DNA of 8,265 nt from DAOTZS01 sp034434335 (GCA_034434335.1 DAOTZS010000135.1:1-8265); one strand, 5' to 3'; positions 1 to 5,691 are shown, counted from the first letter of the stretch. Translations and numbers: made by a program. The notes: generated by a model not told the origin, from the sequence alone.

Positions 1-61
1 ATACGGTTTGATAGGACACCCCAGCTGCAGCAGCGACATCGCGGATGGTAATATTGCCCAT
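1..61 (-). CDS. LacI-family transcriptional repressor, N-terminus only (partial)
   Basis: The minus strand reads MGNITIRDVAAAAGVSYQTV and then leaves the window. This is the opening of the LacI/GalR helix-turn-helix: helix 1 (ITIRDVAAAAG) followed by the turn and recognition helix beginning VSYQTV. Only 20 residues are visible, so the sugar-binding domain and effector cannot be named. The ATG at 61-59 is the only sensible start. A G-rich stretch about 8-13 bases upstream is a plausible but not ideal ribosome binding site. The gene has its own promoter and a palindromic operator directly upstream, which suggests autorepression. It is transcribed in the same direction as the ABC importer operon to its right, but about 900 bases of hairpin-rich spacer lie between them. 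A role in controlling that operon is therefore only a possibility. Confidence 0.85.
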   Translation of the reverse strand, partial: MGNITIRDVAAAAGVSYQTV

Positions 62-74
62 GGCTAACCCGCCC

Positions 75-102
75 CTGTGACCGTTACCGTGATCGGTCAC
101 AG
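75..102 (-). promoter_or_regulatory. Palindromic operator between promoter and LacI-family start
   Basis: CTGTGACCG (75-83) and CGGTCACAG (94-102) are perfect 9-bp inverted arms separated by 10 bases. Inside the span, ACCG-TGAT-CGGT (86-97) is a second, nested palindrome. The site runs from the end of the -10 box across the predicted transcription start, the classic place for repressor binding. LacI-family genes are often self-regulated through such sites, so autorepression is the natural reading. Which protein binds is not shown by the sequence. A cAMP-receptor-like half-site (TGTGA) is present, but the spacing does not match the CRP consensus. Confidence 0.6.
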
Positions 103-129
103 TCTATCATAGAAAGGGATACCTGTCAA
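101..129 (-). promoter_or_regulatory. Sigma70-type promoter of the LacI-family gene
   Basis: On the minus strand a perfect -35 box TTGACA (129-124) is followed by a 17-base spacer and TAGACT (106-101), which matches the -10 consensus at four of six positions. The predicted start of transcription is near 94, about 33 bases before the LacI-family ATG. The last two bases of the -10 box overlap the palindromic operator. This is a prediction from the boxes and their spacing. Confidence 0.7.
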
Positions 130-133
130 GCCT

Positions 134-152
134 GGAACCCGTACGGGGTTCC
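134..152. repeat. Short palindrome upstream of the LacI-family promoter
   Basis: GGAACCC (134-140) and GGGTTCC (146-152) form 7-bp inverted arms around GTACG. The palindrome begins four bases upstream of the -35 box, in the lacI direction. It could be an activator or second operator site, or just one of the many hairpins of this spacer. The rest of 153-270 shows no convincing gene or motif. Confidence 0.4.
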
Positions 153-273
153 TTGTGGAGACTGTTGGCTGGCGGCCAGAGCTACCTTATGTGAGGGGTA
201 CAAAACTGGTAACTGTTGCTTCGTTAGGCTGGATTCTACACTTTCCGGATTGCCCCCCACCCCCGGCCCCCTC

Positions 274-520
274 ACAAGTGTAGGTTTTTGCCAGAAGGCC
301 CGGACGTAAACGTCCGGGCTGAAAGAGCGAAGTCCTGCGGGCTGAGTATCCAGCCCCGAAGGCCTCGGTCCCGAGGGGGGCTTTGCCCTCTTAGCCCGGC
401 GATTTATCACCGGGCAGCCTGCTCTGGAGCCCCCAAACTTGCTTGGGGCCGTCTCACCTGGGCACGAGAATTGTCCCCAACTTGTTGGGGACTCCCCACC
501 CTGCAAAAACCTACCCTTGT
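274..520. repeat. 247-bp segment bracketed by an 18-bp inverted repeat
   Basis: ACAAGTGTAGGTTTTTGC at 274-291 is matched in inverted orientation by 503-520, with one mismatch in 18. The enclosed segment is non-coding and filled with short hairpins. The layout is reminiscent of a small non-autonomous element (MITE-like) or of one multi-branched structure closed by a long stem. No clean target duplication flanks it, so mobility is not shown. A 10-bp copy of the outer half of the repeat (CCTACACTTG) also occurs at 606-615, outside the bracket, between the two longest hairpins. Confidence 0.5.
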
Positions 521-570
521 AAGCCCCTGGCCCCGCTCCCTATCAGGGGGCGGGGAGATCGGCATTAAAG

Positions 571-607
571 GGGGTTTCTGGGGCGGCGAAGCCGTCCCAG
601 AAACCCC
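571..607. repeat. 17-bp hairpin with GAA loop
   Basis: GGGGTTTCTGGG (571-582) pairs with CCCAGAAACCCC (596-607). After one G-U pair the stem continues with CGGC/GCCG and closes on a GAA loop (588-590). There is no T tract on either side, so it is not a standard intrinsic terminator, though it could block or stabilise a transcript end. Confidence 0.6.
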
Positions 608-617
608 TACACTTGGG

Positions 618-658
618 CTTTCCCCCGCTCTCCCCTCGCAGGGGAGAGCGGGGGAAAG
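618..658. repeat. Perfect 19-bp hairpin with CGC loop, possible transcript end
   Basis: Positions 618-636 are exactly complementary to 640-658, leaving only CGC as loop. The arms are polypyrimidine/polypurine (CTTTCCCCCGCTC...). The structure would be extremely stable as RNA and could form a cruciform in DNA. It lies between the end of the importer operon and the LacI-family promoter, so it could insulate the two, but no U tract follows on either strand. Confidence 0.6.
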
Positions 659-998
659 GGGGTGAGAGGGGTCATGCACTGGCTGCAAAATGCCAGAATC
701 TAGCTTAACACGGCACTATTCAGCGGTGACTGGAAGTCACCCTTTGGGGGCCTGCGGCCAGAGGTCGGCCTTCGCCGACCTCTCTGGTGATGCACACATG
801 GAGGGTGTCGGCGGAGGGGCGATCCGCTGGGTCGCCCCAACTGGCACGGAGTGCCCAGGGAGGGCAATCTCAATCGGCCTGAATAGTTGCCACGGCCCGA
901 TCTTTGCCGGCCATCGCAGCCGACGAACAGAGGATGGTTTGAGGAGTAAAGACAGATGCTGGCCGCGAAGGTACACAAAGGCCAGGTGAAGTGCAACG
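659..998. other. Gene-free spacer after the importer operon, with four hairpins
   Basis: No convincing gene is present; a reading frame that crosses into the 104-aa gene (700-1269) has no protein-like sequence. Four hairpins are visible. GGTGACT/AGTCACC with loop GGA lies at 725-741. AGAGGTCGGC/GCCGACCTCT with loop CTTC lies at 760-783. GGGGCGA/TCGCCCC lies at 816-838, and GGCAC/GTGCC with loop GGA at 843-855. A weaker CTGGCC/GGCCAG pair spans 959-985, just downstream of the last operon gene. None is followed by a T tract on the minus strand, so no standard terminator for the operon can be named. Confidence 0.5.
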
Positions 999-1313
999 TC
1001 AAATGATGAGTACCAGGATCAAAACGGCTGCCTCGGCAGCGATGGTGCGGCCGAACAATAACCACGAGGCACGTTGGCCTGCTTTGAGGCGATGATACTC
1101 TCCGGTGCCAATGGCAAAGGCCAGCCAGACAACGCTCAGGGGCAACACAGTCCAGTTGCGGATGGCGAGACCCGTTCCGTAATCGTGTCCAAAGCGGGCA
1201 TAGAGTCGCACGAACATATCCCGTACGATGAGGATTTCCCACAATCCCACGGCAATGGTAACGAGCCACAGGATGAAGGTGAGAAAGCCTACAGGAAGCC
1301 GCGACAATCGCAT
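999..1313 (-). CDS. Small three-helix membrane protein, last gene of the importer operon
   Basis: This encodes 104 aa. I do not recognise the family. Three hydrophobic segments are visible at about residues 8-30, 54-70 and 86-104. The first loop is polar and aromatic (RDMFVRLYARFGHDYGTG) and the second is short and charged (GEYHRLKAGQRASW). There is no signal-peptidase site, cysteine pair or catalytic motif. It starts 18 bp after the dppF stop, with an AGGA-type ribosome binding site before ATG at 1313-1311, and has the same direction and codon style as the ABC genes, so it is most likely co-transcribed with them. Its position suggests an accessory to the importer or simply a linked membrane protein. 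The evidence for a real gene is the clean membrane topology and the operon context. The function is unknown. Confidence 0.7.
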   Translation of the reverse strand: MRLSRLPVGFLTFILWLVTIAVGLWEILIVRDMFVRLYARFGHDYGTGLAIRNWTVLPLSVVWLAFAIGTGEYHRLKAGQRASWLLFGRTIAAEAAVLILVLII

Positions 1314-1331
1314 ATCCTTATCCTGGTCCTC

Positions 1332-2369
1332 TCAAACCCCCTTCAATGTCAGTTCATCAGCGCGATGGCAGGCCACCCAGTGATCGGGTTTTAGCTCGCG
1401 GAACTCCGGCGTCTGCTTGGAACAGATGTCTCCCGCGTACTGGCAACGGGGGTGGAAATAGCATCCCGGTGGCGGATTGGAGGGGTCGGCCACATCGCCC
1501 TGCATCAGGATGCGCTCCGACTTGTACAGCGGATCAGGCTTGGGCACGGCGGATAACAATGCCTCGGTGTAGGGGTGCAAGGGGTTCAGATACAGCTCCT
1601 CGGCGTCGGCCATCTCCACCACTTTACCCACATACATCACTGCCACGCGATCAGAGATGTGTTGTACTACGCTCAGGTCGTGGGCCACGAAGACATAAGC
1701 CAGGTTGAAATCCGCCTGCAGGTCCTGCAGCAGGTTCAGCGTCTGCGCCTGAATCGAGACATCCAGGGCCGAGACAGGCTCGTCGCAGAAGACCAGGCGC
1801 GGCCTCAGGGCCAGGGCGCGCGCGATGCCGATACGCTGTCGCTGGCCACCTGAGAACTCGTGAGGGTAGCGGCGCATATGTTCCGGCCGCAGCCCCACGC
1901 GCTCTAGAAGCTGGATCACCGTTTCCTCGGTCTCTGGCCCTGTGCCCTTGCCATGGATCACCAAAGGCTCGGCAACAATATCGAACACGCTCATCCTGGG
2001 GTTCAGAGAGCCAACGGGGTCCTGGAAGATCATGGCAATCTCCTGCCGGACCAGCTTCATTTGCTCCCGGTCCAGCTCCAGCAGATTGACCATCTTAGGC
2101 CGGCCATCGGCCGAGAACCTGTTCGTCTTGAAGTGTACCTCTCCGGCAGTTGGCTCGTACAGGCGGATGATGGTGCGCGCGGCTGTGGTCTTGCCGCAGC
2201 CGCTTTCGCCCACCAGCCCTAACGTTTCCCCCTCGCGGACGAAAAAGCTGACGTCGTCCACGGCTTTGACGTAGCCTACCGTCCGCCGCAGGATGCCACG
2301 CTGGATCGGAAAGTACTTCTTAAGCCCTTTTACGTCGAGCAGGATATCACCGCGCGCTTTGTTGGCCAT
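1332..2369 (-). CDS. dppF: Peptide/oligosaccharide-type ABC importer, ATP-binding subunit (DppF/OppF family)
   Basis: This 345-aa cytoplasmic ATPase drives import through the DppB-DppC membrane pair. Visible motifs are Walker A GESGCGKTT (residues 54-62), Q-loop Gln116 in IFQDP, signature SGGQRQ (173-178), Walker B RLVFCDEP (191-198), D-loop SALD (200-203) and switch His230. The C-terminal extension carries the family hallmark NPLHPYTEALLSAVP (262-276) and four cysteines (303, 309, 316, 334). The C-x5-C-x6-C part resembles the iron-sulfur-binding tail reported for some Opp/Dpp ATPases. The length is normal for DppF. The start at 2369 is six bases after the dppD stop, with GAGG about 11 bases upstream, inside the end of dppD. 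Dpp naming is at family level: the same family also imports oligosaccharides, nickel or other solutes, and nothing here fixes the substrate. Confidence 0.93.
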   Translation of the reverse strand: MANKARGDILLDVKGLKKYFPIQRGILRRTVGYVKAVDDVSFFVREGETLGLVGESGCGKTTAARTIIRLYEPTAGEVHFKTNRFSADGRPKMVNLLELDREQMKLVRQEIAMIFQDPVGSLNPRMSVFDIVAEPLVIHGKGTGPETEETVIQLLERVGLRPEHMRRYPHEFSGGQRQRIGIARALALRPRLVFCDEPVSALDVSIQAQTLNLLQDLQADFNLAYVFVAHDLSVVQHISDRVAVMYVGKVVEMADAEELYLNPLHPYTEALLSAVPKPDPLYKSERILMQGDVADPSNPPPGCYFHPRCQYAGDICSKQTPEFRELKPDHWVACHRADELTLKGV

Positions 2370-2375
2370 GCTGCA

Positions 2376-3455
2376 TCATACCTCTTCATACAGCAGACAA
2401 CGAACCCAATGCCCCTCCCCCACCTGGGTCCAAGAGGGCATAAGATGGTCGCACTTTCCCGGCATGTAATCTGGACAGCGGGGATGGAAGACGCAGCCCG
2501 GCGGCAAGTGGAACGGATCGGGCACCATCCCTGTGATGGAAGCCAGCCGCTCCCGGCTCTTCCTGCCTACGCGAGGGATAGACTTGAGCAGAGCCTGGGT
2601 GTATGGATGTCGGGGCTGGTAGAAGATCTCGACAGTGCTGGCCTGTTCCACCTCTTTGCCCATGTACATCACGCACACCTCATCGGCCATCTCGGCGATG
2701 ACGCCCAGGTTATGCGTGATAAACATGATGGCCATCTCGGTCGTCTCCTGCAACTCGCGCATAATATCCAGGATCTGCGCCTCGATGGACACATCCAGCG
2801 CCGTCGTCGGCTCATCGGCGATCAACATGGCCGGCTCGCAGGAGAGCGCAATGGCGATCATCACCCGTTGCCGTTGCCCACCGCTCAACTGGTGTGGATA
2901 GCTGTCTACCCGTTGCTGTGGCTTGGGGATCCCTACCCTCCGCAGCATCTCGATAGCGATCTCACGCGCCTCCTGCTTTGAGACCCCGCGATGGGCCTGG
3001 ATGGTTTCGACCATCTGATCACCGATCTTGCGCACAGGTATGAGGCGGTGCAAAGTAACCGCCTCACCGATGTGACTGCCAGCGGTGTAAACCGGTGTCA
3101 GAGAGCTCATGGGCTCCTGGAAGATCATGGCGATCTCGCCACCGCGAATCTTGCGGATCTCCTCTCCGTCGGGGTCCAACTGTATGATGTTCACCGGCTC
3201 GGTGGTCTGACCAGCGCCGTCGTTCCGCACTCGGCGATAGTAGATGATCTCGCCCCCGGTGATCTTGCCCGGTTTGGGAACCATGTGCAGGATCGCCTTG
3301 GCGGTTACCGACTTGCCACATCCGCTCTCGCCGATCACCCCCAACGTTCGCCCCCGATAGACGGTGAAGGAAACCCCATCCACCGCGTGGACAATGCCAT
3401 CCCGCACGGCGAATTCCACTTTAAGGTCCTTGACTTCCACTAACGGCTCAGACAT
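2376..3455 (-). CDS. dppD: Peptide/oligosaccharide-type ABC importer, ATP-binding subunit (DppD/OppD family)
   Basis: This 359-aa ATPase is the partner of the DppF product. Motifs are Walker A GESGCGKS (42-49), Q-loop Gln113 in IFQEP, signature SGGQRQ (191-196), Walker B LIADEP (211-216) and switch His248 in ITHN. The C-terminal oligopeptide-transporter tail is present (QPRHPYTQALLKSIP, 280-294), with cysteines 321, 327, 335 and 353 placed like those of DppF. The protein is somewhat longer than usual. Two extra stretches lie between Walker A and the signature: about 71-100, before the Q-loop, and about 138-156, after it. The start follows the dppC stop by 12 bp, with GAGGGA as ribosome binding site. 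Having both a D-type and an F-type ATPase is typical of complete five-part Opp/Dpp systems. Confidence 0.93.
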   Translation of the reverse strand: MSEPLVEVKDLKVEFAVRDGIVHAVDGVSFTVYRGRTLGVIGESGCGKSVTAKAILHMVPKPGKITGGEIIYYRRVRNDGAGQTTEPVNIIQLDPDGEEIRKIRGGEIAMIFQEPMSSLTPVYTAGSHIGEAVTLHRLIPVRKIGDQMVETIQAHRGVSKQEAREIAIEMLRRVGIPKPQQRVDSYPHQLSGGQRQRVMIAIALSCEPAMLIADEPTTALDVSIEAQILDIMRELQETTEMAIMFITHNLGVIAEMADEVCVMYMGKEVEQASTVEIFYQPRHPYTQALLKSIPRVGRKSRERLASITGMVPDPFHLPPGCVFHPRCPDYMPGKCDHLMPSWTQVGEGHWVRCLLYEEV

Positions 3456-3467
3456 GGCACATCCCTC

Positions 3468-4607
3468 TTACCGACCTCCGTAGGGGTCCAGCGCATCACG
3501 CAGCCCATCGCCCAACATATTGAAGGAGAGCACAGCCAGGATGACAAACGGAACGGGCAAGAGAAGCCATGGCGCAAACCGAATTGACCGCACGCTGGTG
3601 ACCTCTTGCAGCAGCACGCCCCAACTGGTAAGCGGGGGACGCAAGCCCAGGCCAAGCCAGCTCAAGGCGGTTTCCGAAAGGATCATGCCGGGGATCATCA
3701 GCGTGGCGATAACGATACAGTGGCTCAGGGTGCCTGGGAGCAAGTGACGGAACATCAGGCGGCGGTCGCTGGCCCCAAAACTGCGCGCCGCCAGCACATA
3801 TTCCCGCTCGCGCAAAGACAGGATGATCCCCCGCACCTGGCGTGCCAACCCTCCCCAGCGGATGAAAACCAGGATCAGGGTGAGCATGAAGTACACCCAA
3901 ATAGGTGACCAGGTCACAGGGATGGCCGCGGCCAGGGCCATGAAGAGGGGGATGTCGGGGAAGGCGCCCACGAACTCCGTCATCCGCTGGACTACGATAT
4001 CAGTGATCCCACCGTAATAGCCAGAGATTACCCCCATCACCGTCCCAAAGATAAAGGTCAGGATCTGGCCCAATAGCCCGATCAGCAGGGAGAGACGGCC
4101 GCCGTAGATGATCCGGGAGAAGAGGTCGCGGCCCAGGCGGTCTGTGCCGAAGAGGAAGGCGTGAGCTTCAGGATCGGCTGGGTCCGTGCCAAAGAGATGA
4201 ATATCGGTGGGGATCAATCCGAACAGCTTGTACGGCTGGCCTTTGACGAAAAAGTAAAGGGGATAGATCCTCGTTTCATCCACTACGAAGAAGCGCTTGC
4301 GCAACTTCGCATCAATTTCTGAGCGCAGGCCGTATACAGCCGGCCGCAGGCTGAAATTCCCTGCCTTATCCTTGAACACAATGGGCTGGGGGCGGGCCTC
4401 CAGGTAATTGGATTGGTACTGCAGGGTATAGGGGGCAAAGAACTCGGCAAACAGGCCACAAATGGTATAGAAAAGGATGATCAGGACCCCACCGACAATA
4501 GCCAGCCTGTTCTTCTTGAACTTCCACCACACCAGGCTCCAATAGCTTTGGCTGATCTGCTTTCTTTCGGGTGCCCTGATGGTTGTGGGAGCTGCTTGTT
4601 CAGCCAT
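3468..4607 (-). CDS. dppC: Peptide/oligosaccharide-type ABC importer, permease (DppC/OppC family), long form
   Basis: This 379-aa inner-membrane subunit forms half of the translocation pore. An N-terminal amphipathic stretch (WSLVWWKFKKNRLAIVGG) and helix 1 (about 35-58) are followed by an unusually long segment outside the membrane (about 59-150). Then comes the family hallmark FGTDRLGRDLFSRIIYGGR (153-171) and the permease core. The cytoplasmic EAA loop that docks on an ATPase is at about 269-292 (EYVLAARSFG...HLLPG). The end, LGDGLRDALDPYGGR, is typical of the family. Ordinary DppC proteins are about 300 aa, and the extra length is in the loop after helix 1. It starts 14 bp after dppB, with GGGGAAGG upstream. 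Confidence 0.92.
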   Translation of the reverse strand: MAEQAAPTTIRAPERKQISQSYWSLVWWKFKKNRLAIVGGVLIILFYTICGLFAEFFAPYTLQYQSNYLEARPQPIVFKDKAGNFSLRPAVYGLRSEIDAKLRKRFFVVDETRIYPLYFFVKGQPYKLFGLIPTDIHLFGTDPADPEAHAFLFGTDRLGRDLFSRIIYGGRLSLLIGLLGQILTFIFGTVMGVISGYYGGITDIVVQRMTEFVGAFPDIPLFMALAAAIPVTWSPIWVYFMLTLILVFIRWGGLARQVRGIILSLREREYVLAARSFGASDRRLMFRHLLPGTLSHCIVIATLMIPGMILSETALSWLGLGLRPPLTSWGVLLQEVTSVRSIRFAPWLLLPVPFVILAVLSFNMLGDGLRDALDPYGGR

Positions 4608-4621
4608 GATGCACCTTCCCC

Positions 4622-5608
4622 TTACTCCAGGCGGATGCGTGGGTCAAGCGCCGCCAGCGTCAGGTCGGCCAGCAGGTTGCCGATCATCGTCACCCCTACG
4701 ATGAACACCAATACGGTGCCGGCCAGGTACATATCCTGCCTTTGCAGGGCCCGCACATACAACGGGCCGATGGTGGGCAGGTTGAGTACCGTACCTACCA
4801 GCGCGTCACCGGCGACAATGCCGGGCAGCGCCTCGGTGCCCAGGATGACGATCAAGGGGTTGATAGCGACCCGCACCGCGTGCTTCCAGACCACTGTGCG
4901 CTCCTTCAGGCCGCGGGCCCGAGCCGCTTCCACAAAAGGCTGGCCCAGCGTTTCCAACAGGTTCCCCCGCATGATGCGGATCAGGCCTGCCGTGCCGGTC
5001 ACGGCGCTGATCAGGGCCGGGATCCACAGGTGTTTGAGCAGATCAATGACGCGCGCGAAACTCCACGGAGCTTCCTGAAACTCTCGTGAGAAGAGCCCTC
5101 CTACTTCCTGGTTCAGGAAAACCATGGCAAAGAAGAGCACCAGAAGGGCCAGGAGAAACCCCGGCATCCCCAGACCGATAAAGCTGATCGTGGTGATGAT
5201 CTGATCGCCAACCGAGTACTGATGGGTGGCCGAGTAGACACCGATGGGGATAGCGAGGATCCAGACCAATGTGATCGTGGACAGAGCCAGGATCACCGAC
5301 ATACCGGCCCGCTGGCCGATCACCTCGGTCACCGGCCGCTCAAACTCAAACGACTCGCCGAAGTCACCCTGGATGAAGTGGGTAACCCAAATCCAATAAC
5401 GTTCCAATAATGGCTTGTCCAGGCCATAGCGTGCCCGATACTCAGCAATACGCATCTCGGCGCTGCGATCACCGCGGGCCTGAAGCTCCTGCAGCTTTTG
5501 GGTCAGGAAGTCGCCCGGTGGCAATTCTATAATGAGAAAGCTGGCGAAGGAGGCCAGGATCACCATGATCAGGATATACCCTAGCCGTCGCATGATGTAC
5601 GAGAGCAT
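4622..5608 (-). CDS. dppB: Peptide/oligosaccharide-type ABC importer, permease (DppB/OppB family)
   Basis: This 328-aa inner-membrane subunit is the first gene of the operon as it now stands. It has an N-terminal helix (MLSYIMRRLGYILIMVILAS), the conserved RYGLDKPLLERYW...GDFGES region (60-86), five further helices and a cytoplasmic EAA loop (FVEAARARG, 225-233). The C-terminal LDPRIRLE is typical. The ATG at 5608-5606 has a GGGGG ribosome binding site five bases upstream, so the start and translation signal are intact. In this family a solute-binding protein gene commonly sits just upstream. Here the next 78 bases lead straight into a divergently transcribed IS110 transposase, and no binding protein gene occurs in the window. 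No recognisable promoter faces the operon in that gap. Confidence 0.93.
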   Translation of the reverse strand: MLSYIMRRLGYILIMVILASFASFLIIELPPGDFLTQKLQELQARGDRSAEMRIAEYRARYGLDKPLLERYWIWVTHFIQGDFGESFEFERPVTEVIGQRAGMSVILALSTITLVWILAIPIGVYSATHQYSVGDQIITTISFIGLGMPGFLLALLVLFFAMVFLNQEVGGLFSREFQEAPWSFARVIDLLKHLWIPALISAVTGTAGLIRIMRGNLLETLGQPFVEAARARGLKERTVVWKHAVRVAINPLIVILGTEALPGIVAGDALVGTVLNLPTIGPLYVRALQRQDMYLAGTVLVFIVGVTMIGNLLADLTLAALDPRIRLE

Positions 5609-5621
5609 TTCTACCCCCTGA

Positions 5622-5627
5622 TATAAA
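5622..5627 (+). promoter_or_regulatory. -10-like box at the left end of the IS110 element
   Basis: TATAAA matches the -10 consensus at five of six positions and lies 59 bases before the transposase ATG. No -35 box is present 16-18 bases upstream, where the sequence belongs to dppB. A start about seven bases downstream (near 5633-5636) would fall inside the left arm of the hairpin at 5626-5691. Confidence 0.4.
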
Positions 5628-5691
5628 CATGAGTGACCAACGGCGGTATACTACCGCCATCCATTCCAAGTCCAAGGAGGTCACTCATGTT
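5626..5691 (+). promoter_or_regulatory. Hairpin covering the transposase Shine-Dalgarno and start codon
   Basis: AACATGAGTGACC (5626-5638) is perfectly complementary to GGTCACTCATGTT (5679-5691). The right arm contains the last two bases of the ribosome binding site AAGGAGG (5674-5680) and the whole ATG (5687-5689). The 40-base loop holds a second hairpin, GGCGGTA/TACCGCC with loop TAC (5642-5658). An RNA that includes both arms would hide the translation start. Similar protection against read-through translation is established for other insertion sequences such as IS10. Its operation here is inferred from the pairing. Confidence 0.6.

Larger units (their letters stand above)
298..658. repeat. 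Array of ten consecutive stem-loops (REP/BIME-like or structured RNA)
   Basis: Ten inverted repeats follow each other with short gaps: 298-319 (10-bp arms, GCCCGGACGT), 339-356 (GGGCTG), 363-376 (CCTCGG), 378-388 (GGGC), 394-415 (GCCCGG plus GAT, one mismatch), 431-448 (CCCCAA), 473-492 (GTCCCCAA, 8 bp), 531-555 (10 bp with one G-U), 571-607 (17 bp with one G-U) and 618-658 (19 bp perfect). No reading frame here has protein-like composition. The arms differ in sequence, so this is not a simple tandem repeat. The hairpins at 431 and 473 share the CCCCAA/TTGGGG arm and a CTTG-containing loop, as related copies would. Clusters of palindromic intergenic elements are known in many bacteria. Whether this one is transcribed is unknown. 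Confidence 0.6.

Noticed and set aside
274..658. Integron attC sites or a CRISPR array
   Set aside because: No GTTRRRY/RYYYAAC core pairs and no regularly spaced identical direct repeats are present; the hairpin arms all differ.
571..658. Intrinsic terminators
   Set aside because: The hairpins are strong, but no T tract follows on either strand, so they are recorded as hairpins rather than terminators.
126..688. Open frames on both strands in the hairpin region
   Set aside because: Their sequences are Pro/Gly/Arg-rich translations of palindromes with no ribosome binding sites or domains.
700..1269. Minus-strand open frame of 189 codons
   Set aside because: It overlaps the 104-aa membrane protein in another frame, crosses several hairpins and has Arg/Pro/Cys-rich, non-protein-like composition.
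5621..5650. Promoter facing dppB in the 78-bp gap
   Set aside because: The minus strand has a TTTATAT that could be a -10, but nothing like a -35 at 16-18 bases upstream.
5633..5686. Upstream extension of the transposase to the GTG at 5633
   Set aside because: The ATG at 5687 has AAGGAGG at ideal distance, and the extension lies inside the hairpin and adds no family-like residues.
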